Shown: positions 9,501 through 18,854, numbered from the stretch's first letter. The stretch: 39,238 nucleotides of DNA from Microcaldota archaeon (GCA_013425455.1 JACCLI010000047.1:1-39238), one strand, 5' to 3'. Numbers and translations: made by a program. Notes: generated by a model from the letters alone, not told the origin.

Positions 9501-10794
9501 GGCCGGGCTGGAGTGGAGGTCCGGTTCTGTGAGGCTCATGTGCCCGAACTGCATGGTAGCGGTCGCCGCCGGATACAGCGACGAGGGCTCCGGCCCCCAG
9601 ACAAGGATGCGGCTTGTCTCACGGCTCTTCGGATACGGAATTAGATACGGGGCCGGGACGCCGCTTTGGGATGACTATTCATACAACCTATCCTGCGCCA
9701 ACGGGGAGGTCGCGTGCATTTATGAGCGCCTGGATTATGTGGATGTGATTGCTGTGAAATGGGGGTTGGGCGGGCGCAATTCCCATTGTGACATCGAGGA
9801 CGAGCAGGAGAGGTTCGCGGCGATACTCGCGGACGAGATGGAATTCGGCTCCAAGATGCTGCGCAGGTTCGGCAAGCCGGTCGTGGTGACCGACCTCACC
9901 ATAACAAGGCACGAGGGCCTGATTTATGATGAAGGAGTGAGGGACTGCTGGAACGAAACGAGCGCCGCCAAATTTATGGAATACCTCGGCCAGCACACCG
10001 AGGACCTGATAAAGAGCGGGCACATCGGGATTATTTACGGGGACTGGACGTATGACCACTCGAGCGGCACCACCGGCCCCACATATGTAAGGACAAAGGA
10101 GAGCGCGGCTGGTGGATACGTGAGCGGATACAGGGGCTCGTTATATGAGGGGACCCTGCTTGCCTCGAGGGACTTCTCCGGGTATGGAGAGATGACCTCG
10201 CTCATGGAGATACCGGTCAAGGAGAACTGCACCTGCGTCCCCTGCACGTCCACCGACCCGGCGGAGATATGCAATGGAAAATTCGCGGGAAGCGGCGCCC
10301 TCTGCGAATGGGAGGGGGAGCGCGTGATGGTCAAGTGGCCGGACGACTGCATAACCGAAGATGCGTGCATGCCCGGGGAGCAGATGGCCGAATACATGAT
10401 GGACTGCGTGCTTGTGAGCGGAGGGCAGGAGACCGAATTCAGCGTGGACGGGGCGGAGGTCGTCGGGAATCCAGAATTGTACAAGCAGATGATCGCATCA
10501 ATAGAGAATACGGTGGACAGGCCGTGCTTCATGAACAAAACCTACGGCAAGACGCAGATCACAAGGTTCCTTTCCCATCCCCTTCTCTTCAGGAAGGACG
10601 GGAACATGAGCTATACCTGCAATCCGCTCTCCGTGGCGCAGGGGGCAATGTGCGGGCCGCTCCCGAGCTTGGACCTTGAGCAGATGAGATGCACCCTGAG
10701 GATAAAGACCGGATGGCTGACGCCCGGCGGGGTTCCGAGCCCCGGAGGGTTGCCGTCGCTGCCAAGCGGGCCTGGGGGGCCCATCGGAGGATAA
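6532..10794 (+). CDS. Giant Cys-rich secreted, probably lipid-anchored protein (about 1420 aa)
   Basis: ATG overlapping the upstream TGA; signal peptide with lipobox-like FGALMLAGC; many Cys and Asn-X-Ser/Thr sequons; no internal TM evident by eye. Confidence 0.85.
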   Translation: MRGISVVLAFAFVFGALMLAGCVAPQPSFSNCCMYDNASNDERCITADRTEYDAHGCNMLNMTCNVTLGEGDDTELLPICPKSELLKCNSSCVGMFCGSFEFDPRPPISLDAEDMNDSRDTENADKGQFGGTSKGGAKGLYNGECRLLNMSPATLRATGNTNGGFALNSFRFGVGDSFAEFDEANMYYPLTDFACKINQMGTIDRYANYAIPNSLTEAGTRICAPSGDNKWVCVPSTSYSDVFFETYTYFDCATKCLLQFSGDFPGIDPNSAYLTERNGQMLGNPFAYGVAADSPWGNLINDKDYKSSAEDTAFYDGYPLGYNYYGADFERDDRVLGPNRGGIEGLLAEKGSGEFGLQSDVMDYYSGETADLPTMRWDHLLENFITVEREPHRMYEFLLTYHSVYADQFQNGHYEDNGTWKNGAEFECTMEENGCLSGYCNIFDYSRGVCVNMDNLSKDANCDCVYDYIEGGVACTGKKLLSSPSWDRYNDATSNIEVATTLAAPIDRVGDGPYTHTSMPSKGRTVTFNLDSTDYISGLAESDRDDIDRSFLVIFLGGQNAFPTYTAYQPPTDDTAALWNQTLTIPQVLSPEKWSGCSRYSDCGKFYTTFVDQCVPTYEEDREFYRTSFGVCYSGSPMTTTSSSIFGGLIETRVPYSYGQYLKPDGSIDVENWNCQGLFNFDKKKVTGKGDPSRQVYCYARDKDGNCEAYSTAALMIRGRDVEYEDEDRNLVEGQAFGKCILDGSGNLRTKTYGYCDQCSFLTMAKEKVVALPENKLDPGYQALRVDGSAQRKDNKYCPSLMISTIYSPDAAFEIERASSPLGEWEGQGVHASSDDPEDSYYRSQCRMPDGSEVGMEEAWPDYLPNAYYLKTKLKDYLQRNIMPVLFADDDGLYRARTTDREPYKDKPVLQLGLSDHFEAVQAGTTTNPLIASLWKRNPSIFDKYGLPGDQPYAYTAQGTYLADSVMNLGAGIIVVKNLSTDFVEGSDIVAGLEWRSGSVRLMCPNCMVAVAAGYSDEGSGPQTRMRLVSRLFGYGIRYGAGTPLWDDYSYNLSCANGEVACIYERLDYVDVIAVKWGLGGRNSHCDIEDEQERFAAILADEMEFGSKMLRRFGKPVVVTDLTITRHEGLIYDEGVRDCWNETSAAKFMEYLGQHTEDLIKSGHIGIIYGDWTYDHSSGTTGPTYVRTKESAAGGYVSGYRGSLYEGTLLASRDFSGYGEMTSLMEIPVKENCTCVPCTSTDPAEICNGKFAGSGALCEWEGERVMVKWPDDCITEDACMPGEQMAEYMMDCVLVSGGQETEFSVDGAEVVGNPELYKQMIASIENTVDRPCFMNKTYGKTQITRFLSHPLLFRKDGNMSYTCNPLSVAQGAMCGPLPSLDLEQMRCTLRIKTGWLTPGGVPSPGGLPSLPSGPGGPIGG

Positions 10795-10796
10795 AA

Positions 10797-10802
10797 TTTA
10801 AA
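10797..10802 (+). promoter_or_regulatory. Candidate archaeal TATA box for the 10827 gene
   Basis: TTTAAA about 25 nt upstream of ATG 10827, in the short gap after the 10794 stop; spacing suits a near-leaderless transcript. Confidence 0.35.
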
Positions 10803-10826
10803 GGTGAGCATATCCATAAGAGACAT

Positions 10827-13800
10827 ATGCGGAAGGCTTTGCTGGCCGTGCTTTTTCTCATTCCAGTACTTTTTTCCATAGTCCCGGATTTGGGCGCAGG
10901 GGCTTATGGCGCTTCCGCGCCGGGCATCTCCAACTCACGGGTCCGCATCGACATAAGCGGGGTGCACCTCATAAATCCGCAGGACGTCTGCCCCTCCTGC
11001 AGCATATTCACAACACAGCCTTTCATGGCTCCCTCCATAAACGAGGAGGAGAAGACCGTTTCCGTGAGCATGGGCGTGATAAACGAGAGCGGAGTGACGG
11101 CGGTGGAGGGGGCGACCCTTTTTGCATATGTACAGAAGGCTGACGGGAGCAACTCAAAAAGATGCAGGATATACACCAATGCGAACGGGAGCGCGAAAAT
11201 AAGCTACAACCCGGTCGACTGCCAGGACGGGTGCACTGTCAAGTTTTTCTTCTGCTGCGCCAACCCCGTCGCGCTCGCCTGCGTGCTGGAGCCCTGCCTA
11301 GGCGAGCCCGTCACCGCGTATAGCGACGTCCCAGCATGCGGCAGTGATGGATACGGGGGAGGGGAATGGCCCTCCAACGCCACGGTGGGTGGGCAGGAGA
11401 TACAGCTATACCCGACCCTAGAAGAGGCGGCGATACCCCCGAGGGCAGTGCTGCCCGGATTTGAATACACTTTTACGCTATGCTTCCCTCTCCTCATGAT
11501 ATTCGGCTTCCTGGGTGCGGCGATGTACGCGTCGGGCAGGGACCCGTTCGCGATGTTTTCATTCTATACCCCAAGGTTCACGCGGGGCATGGAGAGGCCC
11601 ATACAGGGAAGGGGATACACCATCCCGGGCTCTTCAATAATCAATGTCGCGATGAAGGCGACGGATCTAGGGACAGGGAAAACCTCCGCAAATGAGATGT
11701 TCGTTAGTTCGATGGAACAGAGCCCGATGGTCGCAAAAACCAAGGGCGCAGCTGGTGAGTTGGGAGGAGCCAAAGGAACCGCAACTGAAAGAGCAGGTGC
11801 AGGAAGGGCTAGTGCAAGCCAGGAGGAGCTTACAAGCAGGACGTCCGCTGACCGGATGGTTGCCGGGGGTTCCGGCGCAGTCATCGGCCAGAGCATCGGG
11901 GTTTCCGAGAGCATGATGCGCCCCGGCGAGGCAGGCGTTGGCGTGGGAACCGCGCTCCTTGCGCTGCTCGGGATAATGCTGAGGTTCTCAAATGCTCCCT
12001 GGCTCACAGGAGGGCTTTCACAAAGATTGATTGGAATTGCCGATGCATGGCAGGCCGAAAGGGTCTCGGGCTATTTCCAAACGAATGCGGCGCCAATAGC
12101 AGGAAGCATGCACGTTCGGTTTGACTCGGAAGGGAATGTCAGCCAGCTCACATATGTAAGCCCGCAAACCGGTGAAACGGTGACGGTTGAGGGTGTCGAC
12201 AAATGCAGGGCATTCGTAGATTCGGTGAGGAACGGCCTTGCCGCGAATGCCCAGGCGGGCGATAATAATGCGATTGATGGCCTGAACCAGTTCAATGAAC
12301 GGGTTGCGAACCTCCAGCACCCTGTGACCGGGGCGCGGGCAATGCTGATTGCTGAGGGAAGCAGGGAGGGTGGCCCTACTGGGGAGGTTCTTGCTGCAAT
12401 GGCAACGCTTGCAGACCCGAGTTCTTCTCCTGACAAGAGGCGCCAGGCCCTTGAAACTATTGCCAATTCGGACCAGGTTTCTGGGGATGTAAAAATAGCG
12501 GCGTTCGTTGCCGCAAGCGACGGAATGAATTATCAGCAGTTTGCCGCTTTTGTTGGTGCGGAAGGTTCTTCTGCGGCCAGGATATTCGGGGAACTAACTT
12601 CAAATTCTGCGGCGCTAAATGAAAGGCTGGACGGGAAGATTGACGGGAACATGCTCGGCGCGATAGGCGCGGCTGCGGAGAGGCTCGAGCAATTAAATGC
12701 CGGCAGGAGGGAAGGCCAGGCGGACAGCCTCGGCATCGGAACTATTGTCGCAAACATGAGGAGCGATATGGGCGAATGCCGTGGGGGCCCGGAAGTGTTT
12801 GTTTTCAGGAGCGGAACGGAAGATTCAGCCGCCAGGATGGCTGCAATGGGCCTCTCCGGAGCCGCATTGGATATGCGCATAAGCCTTGACGCGTTGGGCC
12901 AACGCACCGCAGAAAACGGCGAGGTAACCGACGGAATCGGCCAACGCCTGATTCTCGGCCATTTGAGTGCTGATGCACGCGCTGAGGTGGAGGCTGCGAT
13001 GGACAGCGAGGGCAGGGTGGACATATCCAAGCTAAGCGGAAATGCGAGAGGAGAATTGGGCAGTGTGATAGAACAACAGGTGAGAGGGGCAATTGTCAGT
13101 GAATACAATGTCGCCTACTCGCAACAACAGGCGACGGATTTCAAGAATGGCAACTCGGGGGAGGCACTTACCCTGAGAGACTTCCAGGAGGCGCTTGGGA
13201 ACTATGCGGCGGCAACACAAAGCTCCTACGAGATCATGAATGCGCAGGTTATGGGCCCTGCAAGGGAGGAGGCGCTCGCACTAATAGAGAGGAATCCGAA
13301 TCCAGTGGACAACCTGGGCAGGCTCACCACGATGGTCCTGCCTGAACAACTGGCAGCAAATGATGTGAGGGCTGTCATGGAGAGGCGGGGGATAGACCCG
13401 GAACTGGCAAGCATCATGGTTGGGATAGCGGGGGCGCAGGCGCAAGTAGGCTTCATTAATGGCCGCTATGAGGAACGTCCTGATGGCCAGAGGGAGTACG
13501 TACCGGGCCTCAGCGAAAGGCTTGGATTGCTGGCCATGGGGCCTACGGAATCCTACGGGCAGAGGGCAGACAATGCATATGCCAGCCTTGCTGAGATAGA
13601 CCGGCAGGTGGCTGAATTCAACGGCGCCATACAGACGCTTGACAATCCAAATGCGAGCCCGGAGGAGAAGGAACACGCGAGAGGGGTGGTCGCTGGGGGT
13701 ATGGAGCCATTTTTGGAGTACAAACGGGCCGAAGCCTCGCAGATTCTCGAAAACCCGGAAGCAAGCCAAGCGGACAAGGAATGGGCAACAAGAATTATGG

Positions 13801-14951
13801 CTTTGGACCCCGCCACCGCATTCACTGATGAGGGGCAGCGGGGGACACTCTGGCAGGAATACAATGCCCATATGGGGGAGCAGAAGGACCAGCAAAGAGC
13901 GGAAATGGAATTTGGAAGAACTAGGGAAAGCATATTTGCATCGGGGCCGCCTCTGGGCCAGCCTTCTAACGAACAGGAGAGGATAGCGGCGCAGGAAAGG
14001 GAAGCCGCCCTCCGGCAGGCGGTCGAGCAGTATACAACCTCCGCTTATTCACAAGCTGAAACCAAGCCAGACTCCGGACAGATTATACAGTTTACCATAT
14101 ACGGGGATCCGAATGCCAGGGAGATGCTCGATGCAGCAAGGCCCAACCTTCCCGCCACGGTCCAGGCGCAGCTTGACACGTTCCTGTCTAATACCGCATC
14201 ACAAGAAGAAAAATCACGTGCCCTGGACGTGCTTGTGCCCGCCCTCGATAATTATTATAGATATGCCGAAAATTCTGCCGATGACCGGCTCACTGCAGCG
14301 GACCGCAGCGAAGCTCAATGGGCAGTACACACTCTTACGACTTCCGAGGACTCCTCCGCCCGCCAACAAGCCGCAGAAAGTCTCCGCGAACTGAGAGGAG
14401 TGTCAGGTGAGGCGCAGCCTGGAATAGACGCGCTGATTGCTACGGCAACCGTGCCGCCTTCGCAGTGGACAGACGAGCAAAGGGCGAATCTCGGAGCTGT
14501 GTTGCCCAAGGTCCAGGAAAGGCTGGATATATATTTCGACACCACTGGCTATGACAGGGCGATTTCAAATCCAGATGGAACGAGGCAGGGGCTCATAAAC
14601 GATTATGCGAACGACAGGCAAAGCGAACTGAATGCGACCCGGGATTGGGCACAACAGGCAGGCACCGCTGCAGCCAGAACAGAGTACGAAACCGCGCAGA
14701 TACAGGTATCCCTTCTGGGAAATGAAGCGATAGACCGCTTTTACCAAAACATGGATGCGAACAGGGAGATTGCGGAAAGGGCCGCAAGGAACGTCACGGA
14801 ACGCGGATCAGAGAGTGTCGGGGCAGAGATTGCGGGAAGAGGCGGCTGGAGCTCCGAATACCAGGCTGCCGACAGCGCGTTTGCAGCAAGAAGGGCTGAA
14901 GAAGAGAGGCGCCGCAGGGAGCAGGGAGGCAGCGAAGGGGGGCAGAGGTAA
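10827..14951 (+). CDS. Giant membrane-anchored protein: signal peptide, Cys-containing ectodomain, TM segment(s), about 1100-aa Ala/Glu/Gln-rich predicted helical region
   Basis: Signal peptide MRKALLAVLFLIPVLFSIVPDLGAGAYG begins at ATG 10827 (the ORF from 10689 is over-extended); TM FTLCFPLLMIFGFLGAAMYA; C-terminus rich in charged residues (RRAEEERRRREQGGSEGGQR). Confidence 0.85.
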   Translation: MRKALLAVLFLIPVLFSIVPDLGAGAYGASAPGISNSRVRIDISGVHLINPQDVCPSCSIFTTQPFMAPSINEEEKTVSVSMGVINESGVTAVEGATLFAYVQKADGSNSKRCRIYTNANGSAKISYNPVDCQDGCTVKFFFCCANPVALACVLEPCLGEPVTAYSDVPACGSDGYGGGEWPSNATVGGQEIQLYPTLEEAAIPPRAVLPGFEYTFTLCFPLLMIFGFLGAAMYASGRDPFAMFSFYTPRFTRGMERPIQGRGYTIPGSSIINVAMKATDLGTGKTSANEMFVSSMEQSPMVAKTKGAAGELGGAKGTATERAGAGRASASQEELTSRTSADRMVAGGSGAVIGQSIGVSESMMRPGEAGVGVGTALLALLGIMLRFSNAPWLTGGLSQRLIGIADAWQAERVSGYFQTNAAPIAGSMHVRFDSEGNVSQLTYVSPQTGETVTVEGVDKCRAFVDSVRNGLAANAQAGDNNAIDGLNQFNERVANLQHPVTGARAMLIAEGSREGGPTGEVLAAMATLADPSSSPDKRRQALETIANSDQVSGDVKIAAFVAASDGMNYQQFAAFVGAEGSSAARIFGELTSNSAALNERLDGKIDGNMLGAIGAAAERLEQLNAGRREGQADSLGIGTIVANMRSDMGECRGGPEVFVFRSGTEDSAARMAAMGLSGAALDMRISLDALGQRTAENGEVTDGIGQRLILGHLSADARAEVEAAMDSEGRVDISKLSGNARGELGSVIEQQVRGAIVSEYNVAYSQQQATDFKNGNSGEALTLRDFQEALGNYAAATQSSYEIMNAQVMGPAREEALALIERNPNPVDNLGRLTTMVLPEQLAANDVRAVMERRGIDPELASIMVGIAGAQAQVGFINGRYEERPDGQREYVPGLSERLGLLAMGPTESYGQRADNAYASLAEIDRQVAEFNGAIQTLDNPNASPEEKEHARGVVAGGMEPFLEYKRAEASQILENPEASQADKEWATRIMALDPATAFTDEGQRGTLWQEYNAHMGEQKDQQRAEMEFGRTRESIFASGPPLGQPSNEQERIAAQEREAALRQAVEQYTTSAYSQAETKPDSGQIIQFTIYGDPNAREMLDAARPNLPATVQAQLDTFLSNTASQEEKSRALDVLVPALDNYYRYAENSADDRLTAADRSEAQWAVHTLTTSEDSSARQQAAESLRELRGVSGEAQPGIDALIATATVPPSQWTDEQRANLGAVLPKVQERLDIYFDTTGYDRAISNPDGTRQGLINDYANDRQSELNATRDWAQQAGTAAARTEYETAQIQVSLLGNEAIDRFYQNMDANREIAERAARNVTERGSESVGAEIAGRGGWSSEYQAADSAFAARRAEEERRRREQGGSEGGQR

Positions 14952-14957
14952 TCCCCC

Positions 14958-15269
14958 ATGCCAGAAACCCGCCCGATAAAAAGATTAAGACGGCACCTCA
15001 CGATTGAAAATTTGTGGCTCTATATTCTATCTATAATCAGGAGGGACGGCGAATGCTATGCGTATACGCTCCCGGACCAGATTGAGAAGGATTTCTACTT
15101 CAGACCCAGCAGAGTTATGGTATATATAGTATTGCACATGCTGGAGGGGGAGGGGCTCATCAAAAGCGAGCAGAAGGAGAGGAGGAAATATTACAGATTG
15201 ACGGAGAGGGGGAAGGAAACCCTGACCGAAGCGAAAAAGTATTTCAAATTGCTCTCCGAAACCTTATGA
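14958..15269 (+). CDS. PadR-like winged-helix transcriptional regulator
   Basis: IENLWLYILSIIRRDGECYAYTLPDQIEKDF...RPSRVMVYIVLHMLEGEGLIKSEQKERRKYYRLTERGKETL: PadR-type wHTH with wing. Confidence 0.8.
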   Translation: MPETRPIKRLRRHLTIENLWLYILSIIRRDGECYAYTLPDQIEKDFYFRPSRVMVYIVLHMLEGEGLIKSEQKERRKYYRLTERGKETLTEAKKYFKLLSETL

Positions 15270-16295
15270 GATGCGGAAGCGGAGGAGCGCAGCAACTCCG
15301 CCGAACCCCTTCAATTTGTGCGCGGAATCGCCCTTGGAGGAAAAGAACACTATGTTTGCCTTTTTTGATTCCGCCTCCTCGGTCATCCTTTCTATTTCCT
15401 TGTCCTTGCGCAATGCGTCGTCCAAAACGAGGAGGGATTCCACCGCGCTCATTTCCACCGCCTGCGCCACCTCCTTTTTTCCGTATGCGGCCAGCCCCGT
15501 GCCCTTGTTCACGCGGACCATGAATTCCTCGAACAGCTTCTCCTCCTGTTCCATCTGCGCTTCTCCCGCTATTTTTTCTATAACGCCTTTCTTCATCAGT
15601 TCGTTTATTCCGCTTCTTTCCGCATAGGAGCAGGATTCGAAAACTATCTTTTTGAGGAGGTCGGGGTATTTCTTGGAAACGAAGGATTTGAGCCCGTCCT
15701 TTGCGAAGCCCGGGCCGGCGACGATAAAGCGCTCGTCCGCCCCGGAAACATAGGAAGCGACCTCGCCGTAATACTGCCTAACCTTGTCCTCATAATTATC
15801 CTCCCTCTTGCTTCCCCCGAACCAGATGGTCGGGCCGTATTCCAATCCATATCCACGGAGGATTGCGGTGATGGCTTTCTCCTCGTCCATCACTATTATG
15901 CGGAGGGTGGGGCGGGAGGTCTCCTTCACCGCCTTCTCCAATCTTGAAATTTCGAAATTCTTCCATTCCTTGATTACCTTTACTGTGTCCCCGGCCTCCA
16001 AATCGAAGGTGTGGTGGCGGCCCTTCTGGACGAACTCCTCCGGGTTTCCGGCGATTATGACTCCAGCGATGCGGAGGCGGTTCGCGGTCTCGGCGAATTC
16101 AACGTTTTCCACTCTTAATGTAATAAAAACGGGCTTCCTTTCCTCCTTCCCCTCGCCGAATTTTACGCTGCGGTAAGTCCTGGCTTCCACTAGGTCTCCC
16201 TCCTTGAGGATTCTCTCCAGATGCCAGAGGTCCTCGAGGCGCTGGAGCATGAGCTTCATTTCGCCCGCCTTAAGGTCACGGTGGACTATTCGCAT
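15264..16295 (-). CDS. pelA: mRNA surveillance protein Pelota (Dom34/PelA)
   Basis: eRF1-like N-terminal domain (EDLWHLERILKEGDLVEARTYRSVKFG), central (ADERFIVAGPGFAKDGLKSFV) and C-terminal eRF1_3-like (ESLLVLDDALR) segments. Confidence 0.92.
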   Translation of the reverse strand: MRIVHRDLKAGEMKLMLQRLEDLWHLERILKEGDLVEARTYRSVKFGEGKEERKPVFITLRVENVEFAETANRLRIAGVIIAGNPEEFVQKGRHHTFDLEAGDTVKVIKEWKNFEISRLEKAVKETSRPTLRIIVMDEEKAITAILRGYGLEYGPTIWFGGSKREDNYEDKVRQYYGEVASYVSGADERFIVAGPGFAKDGLKSFVSKKYPDLLKKIVFESCSYAERSGINELMKKGVIEKIAGEAQMEQEEKLFEEFMVRVNKGTGLAAYGKKEVAQAVEMSAVESLLVLDDALRKDKEIERMTEEAESKKANIVFFSSKGDSAHKLKGFGGVAALLRFRIS

Positions 16296-16337
16296 ACAGT
16301 AGATAGTGGGATTGGGGAATTTAAAATAAGTGGGAAC

Positions 16338-17801
16338 TTACTTCCAGAGCTTCAGCCTTCTCTTTGCCTCCTGCCAAAACATCTTTACGTATTGCAATCC
16401 CTGCCTGGCTTTCCCGGTAAGGAGGACCATCTTCCTCAAAAGGGAGCGCCTCGCCTTCATCGGAAGGAGCTTTCCCCCGTCCAGCTCGACGAAGGCGTCA
16501 TAGGAGACCTTCGCTGGGATTTCGCATCCGTTGCGGGAGAAAGAGCCCTTGCGGAGGACCTGCACGAATTCCGAAGATGTGAAGTCCTTCTTTGCGAAAA
16601 CCTCGCGGGCGCGCTCCTTGTTCTTCTCGTCAAAGTGGATTACGAGGCGGCCGTATGAGAGCGGGCTCGCCATCCTCCAGTAGAACGGAACTCCGGAGTA
16701 AACGTGCGTGTCGTGGTCAAAATAATTCCTCTTGCCGAATGTGTGGCGACAGTGGAGGGAGAACGCGTAGGTGATGTTGTTCTGCGTCATCTTCGCAGTG
16801 GTGCCGACGTACTTCGTAACGATGCCTCTGAAGAAATCCTCGGAAATTAGCCTGCCGGAAAATGAGACGGGGCTGTTGGAGAATGTCGGGTTGTATATGG
16901 CGACCATGTCTGCGTATTTCCTTATGAAATCGAAAAGCCACTGCAGGGACTCGCCGGCATCGAGTTCGTTTATGATGCCCATGCTGAGCACGCCCGCGCC
17001 CAGCTGCGTTTCCCCGTAGGGATGGGCGATGCCGAGGGCGAGCTCGTTCCTTGCGCGCATGTCGGATATCCTTCCCAGCAGCTTTTTCCGTTCCATCACG
17101 GGCGCCATCCCGGGGAATTCGCGGACCAGGCGGTCAACCATCATCCCGTAAAAGGAGGAAGCGGTCTCAAGGCTGCTGAAATAGATGTTCATGTGGGGGC
17201 CGTTCGAGCTGTCCGGGTTCCTGTGCGGGAGGGTGAGCTCTATGGAAGGGACTTTCAGGATTCCGCATCTTCTCTCCAGCTCCGCAATCTCGCGGATGTG
17301 TTTGGGGATTACGTGGTTGTGGTATCCGGTGGCGTCTATGTCATAGTGCCAGAGGAGCATCTCGCGGATTATGTTTATCCTTGAGGATGCGCCGTCGTCC
17401 TTCCCTTCGTTCTCTCCCCAGTGGCCGTGCGGGACTACGAAGCGGGTGTTGGGGTCCTTCGCCTTCTGCACGTCCAGTACCTCGTCCTTCACCTTCTCCG
17501 CCCAGGCGTCGCTGACGCGGAACGAGGAGAAGCGGCGCATCAGCTCTCGCTTGGAAAGCGCCTTTCCGCCCTCCCCCTTGGAGGGGTCGGTGAAGAATAC
17601 CTTTGTCCTTCCGAAAAATGAGGTTTTTATGAACACGCAGAAATTGGAATCCGGGGAGTTCAGCCCGCGGTTGAGGATTATCTCCCCTTTTTTGCATAAT
17701 CGGGAGTCGTCTATTATGCCGAAGCCGAGGCCCTGAAGCTCATCAACGAGCTTCTGCCTCTTTTCAATCCCCCTCTGCTGGAGGGAGCGGAAGATTCCCA
17801 C
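16338..17801 (-). CDS. PHP-superfamily metal-dependent protein
   Basis: PHP-type motifs in order: HGHW, DATGYHNHV, VPSIELTLPH, GPHMNIYF, GIAHPYGE. Confidence 0.7.
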   Translation of the reverse strand: MGIFRSLQQRGIEKRQKLVDELQGLGFGIIDDSRLCKKGEIILNRGLNSPDSNFCVFIKTSFFGRTKVFFTDPSKGEGGKALSKRELMRRFSSFRVSDAWAEKVKDEVLDVQKAKDPNTRFVVPHGHWGENEGKDDGASSRINIIREMLLWHYDIDATGYHNHVIPKHIREIAELERRCGILKVPSIELTLPHRNPDSSNGPHMNIYFSSLETASSFYGMMVDRLVREFPGMAPVMERKKLLGRISDMRARNELALGIAHPYGETQLGAGVLSMGIINELDAGESLQWLFDFIRKYADMVAIYNPTFSNSPVSFSGRLISEDFFRGIVTKYVGTTAKMTQNNITYAFSLHCRHTFGKRNYFDHDTHVYSGVPFYWRMASPLSYGRLVIHFDEKNKERAREVFAKKDFTSSEFVQVLRKGSFSRNGCEIPAKVSYDAFVELDGGKLLPMKARRSLLRKMVLLTGKARQGLQYVKMFWQEAKRRLKLWK

Positions 17802-17861
17802 ATGCCCACCAACGTATATTTATGTGTGGTAACCTATATAAACGGGATGTGGGCGGAGGTG

Positions 17862-18350
17862 TTACGGAGAGATTTTCTTCCAGAGCTCCCTCTTCGCCTT
17901 CTCGGAAAGGCTCTTGTCCTCCTTGAAGAACCTGAGGAAGAATTCGCGCAGGAGCTCGTTGGTGCGGGCGGGGTCCCTCTTCTTCGCCATCTTCATGTAT
18001 TTGGCGGACTCTGGGCTGTCTAAAAAAAGAAGGCACGCCGCGACAAGGAACAGGGAATCCGTATCCTCGGAAATCTCCAATGCGTGGTGGAGGTCATCCA
18101 TCGCCTCCTCGAATTCGAACAATTCCATGTGCACAGAGGCCTTTGCGCGGTAGTATTTTGCATCCGGCTTAATTTGGAGTGCGCGCTCGAAACATTCCGT
18201 GGCGTATTCGAGCCTCCCCTCGTGCTGGGAGACCATCCCCATCCTGAACCAGGACTCGGGGTCCCATCTGGTCTTCCTGATGGTGTCCTTCGCGCGCTTC
18301 CTCACTTGCTCTTTCTTTCCTGCGCGCAGAAGGGCGAGCGTTTCCTCCAT
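17862..18350 (-). CDS. TPR-repeat protein
   Basis: WDPESWFRMGMVSQHEGRLEYATECFERALQIKPDAKYYRAKASVHMELFEFEEAMDDLHHALEI: TPR spacing. Confidence 0.75.
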   Translation of the reverse strand: MEETLALLRAGKKEQVRKRAKDTIRKTRWDPESWFRMGMVSQHEGRLEYATECFERALQIKPDAKYYRAKASVHMELFEFEEAMDDLHHALEISEDTDSLFLVAACLLFLDSPESAKYMKMAKKRDPARTNELLREFFLRFFKEDKSLSEKAKRELWKKISP

Positions 18351-18403
18351 GCGAGCATATGCCCATCAAGCATTTAAAACGGTTATTGTGTAGTTTAATT
18401 GCT

Positions 18404-18476
18404 AGCCCCTTCGTCTAGCGGTCAAGGATAGCGGGCTTTGGACCCGTTGACACCGGTTCGAATCCGGTAGGGGCTA
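18404..18476 (+). tRNA. tRNA-Gln(TTG)
   Basis: 7-bp acceptor AGCCCCT/AGGGGCT; anticodon loop CTTTGGA; T-arm CCGGTTCGAATCCGG. Confidence 0.93.
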
Positions 18477-18533
18477 ATAGGAGTATGGAACGACGGAGGA
18501 GGAGAGGGTTTATAAATCCTTTCCGAGTAATAT

Positions 18534-18854
18534 ATGTGTGAGAAAATGGTTATGAAAGAAAAGTACGTTCCAGAGCAACTCGACATTGTCCCTTCCAGGG
18601 CAGAAAGGGAGGCAGTTGTACCCATAGCCATAAGGCAGATGGACCATTCCGCTTATACAATAGAAAAGCTCAGGGAGAGCGTCACCGCGATGGAGCTCGA
18701 CCACCACAATTTTCCTACTCCTTTTGAGGCCTCTGCCCATACGCAGGTGGCGGAGAGGTGGGAGCGCCTGCCGATAAACAAAAATCACGGTTCCTCGAGG
18801 CACGACCCGATCGGAAGGCTTTTTGAGAATCTCAGGCACTCTGTTTCTGACTAG
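18534..18854 (+). CDS. Hypothetical protein (about 106 aa)
   Basis: ORF with TATA-like TTTATAAA upstream (about 18509); no recognised domain. Confidence 0.6.
   Translation: MCEKMVMKEKYVPEQLDIVPSRAEREAVVPIAIRQMDHSAYTIEKLRESVTAMELDHHNFPTPFEASAHTQVAERWERLPINKNHGSSRHDPIGRLFENLRHSVSD

Noticed and set aside
10689-10826. N-terminal extension of the 10827 gene ORF
   Set aside because: Overlaps the end of the upstream gene and would bury a clear signal peptide starting at ATG 10827.
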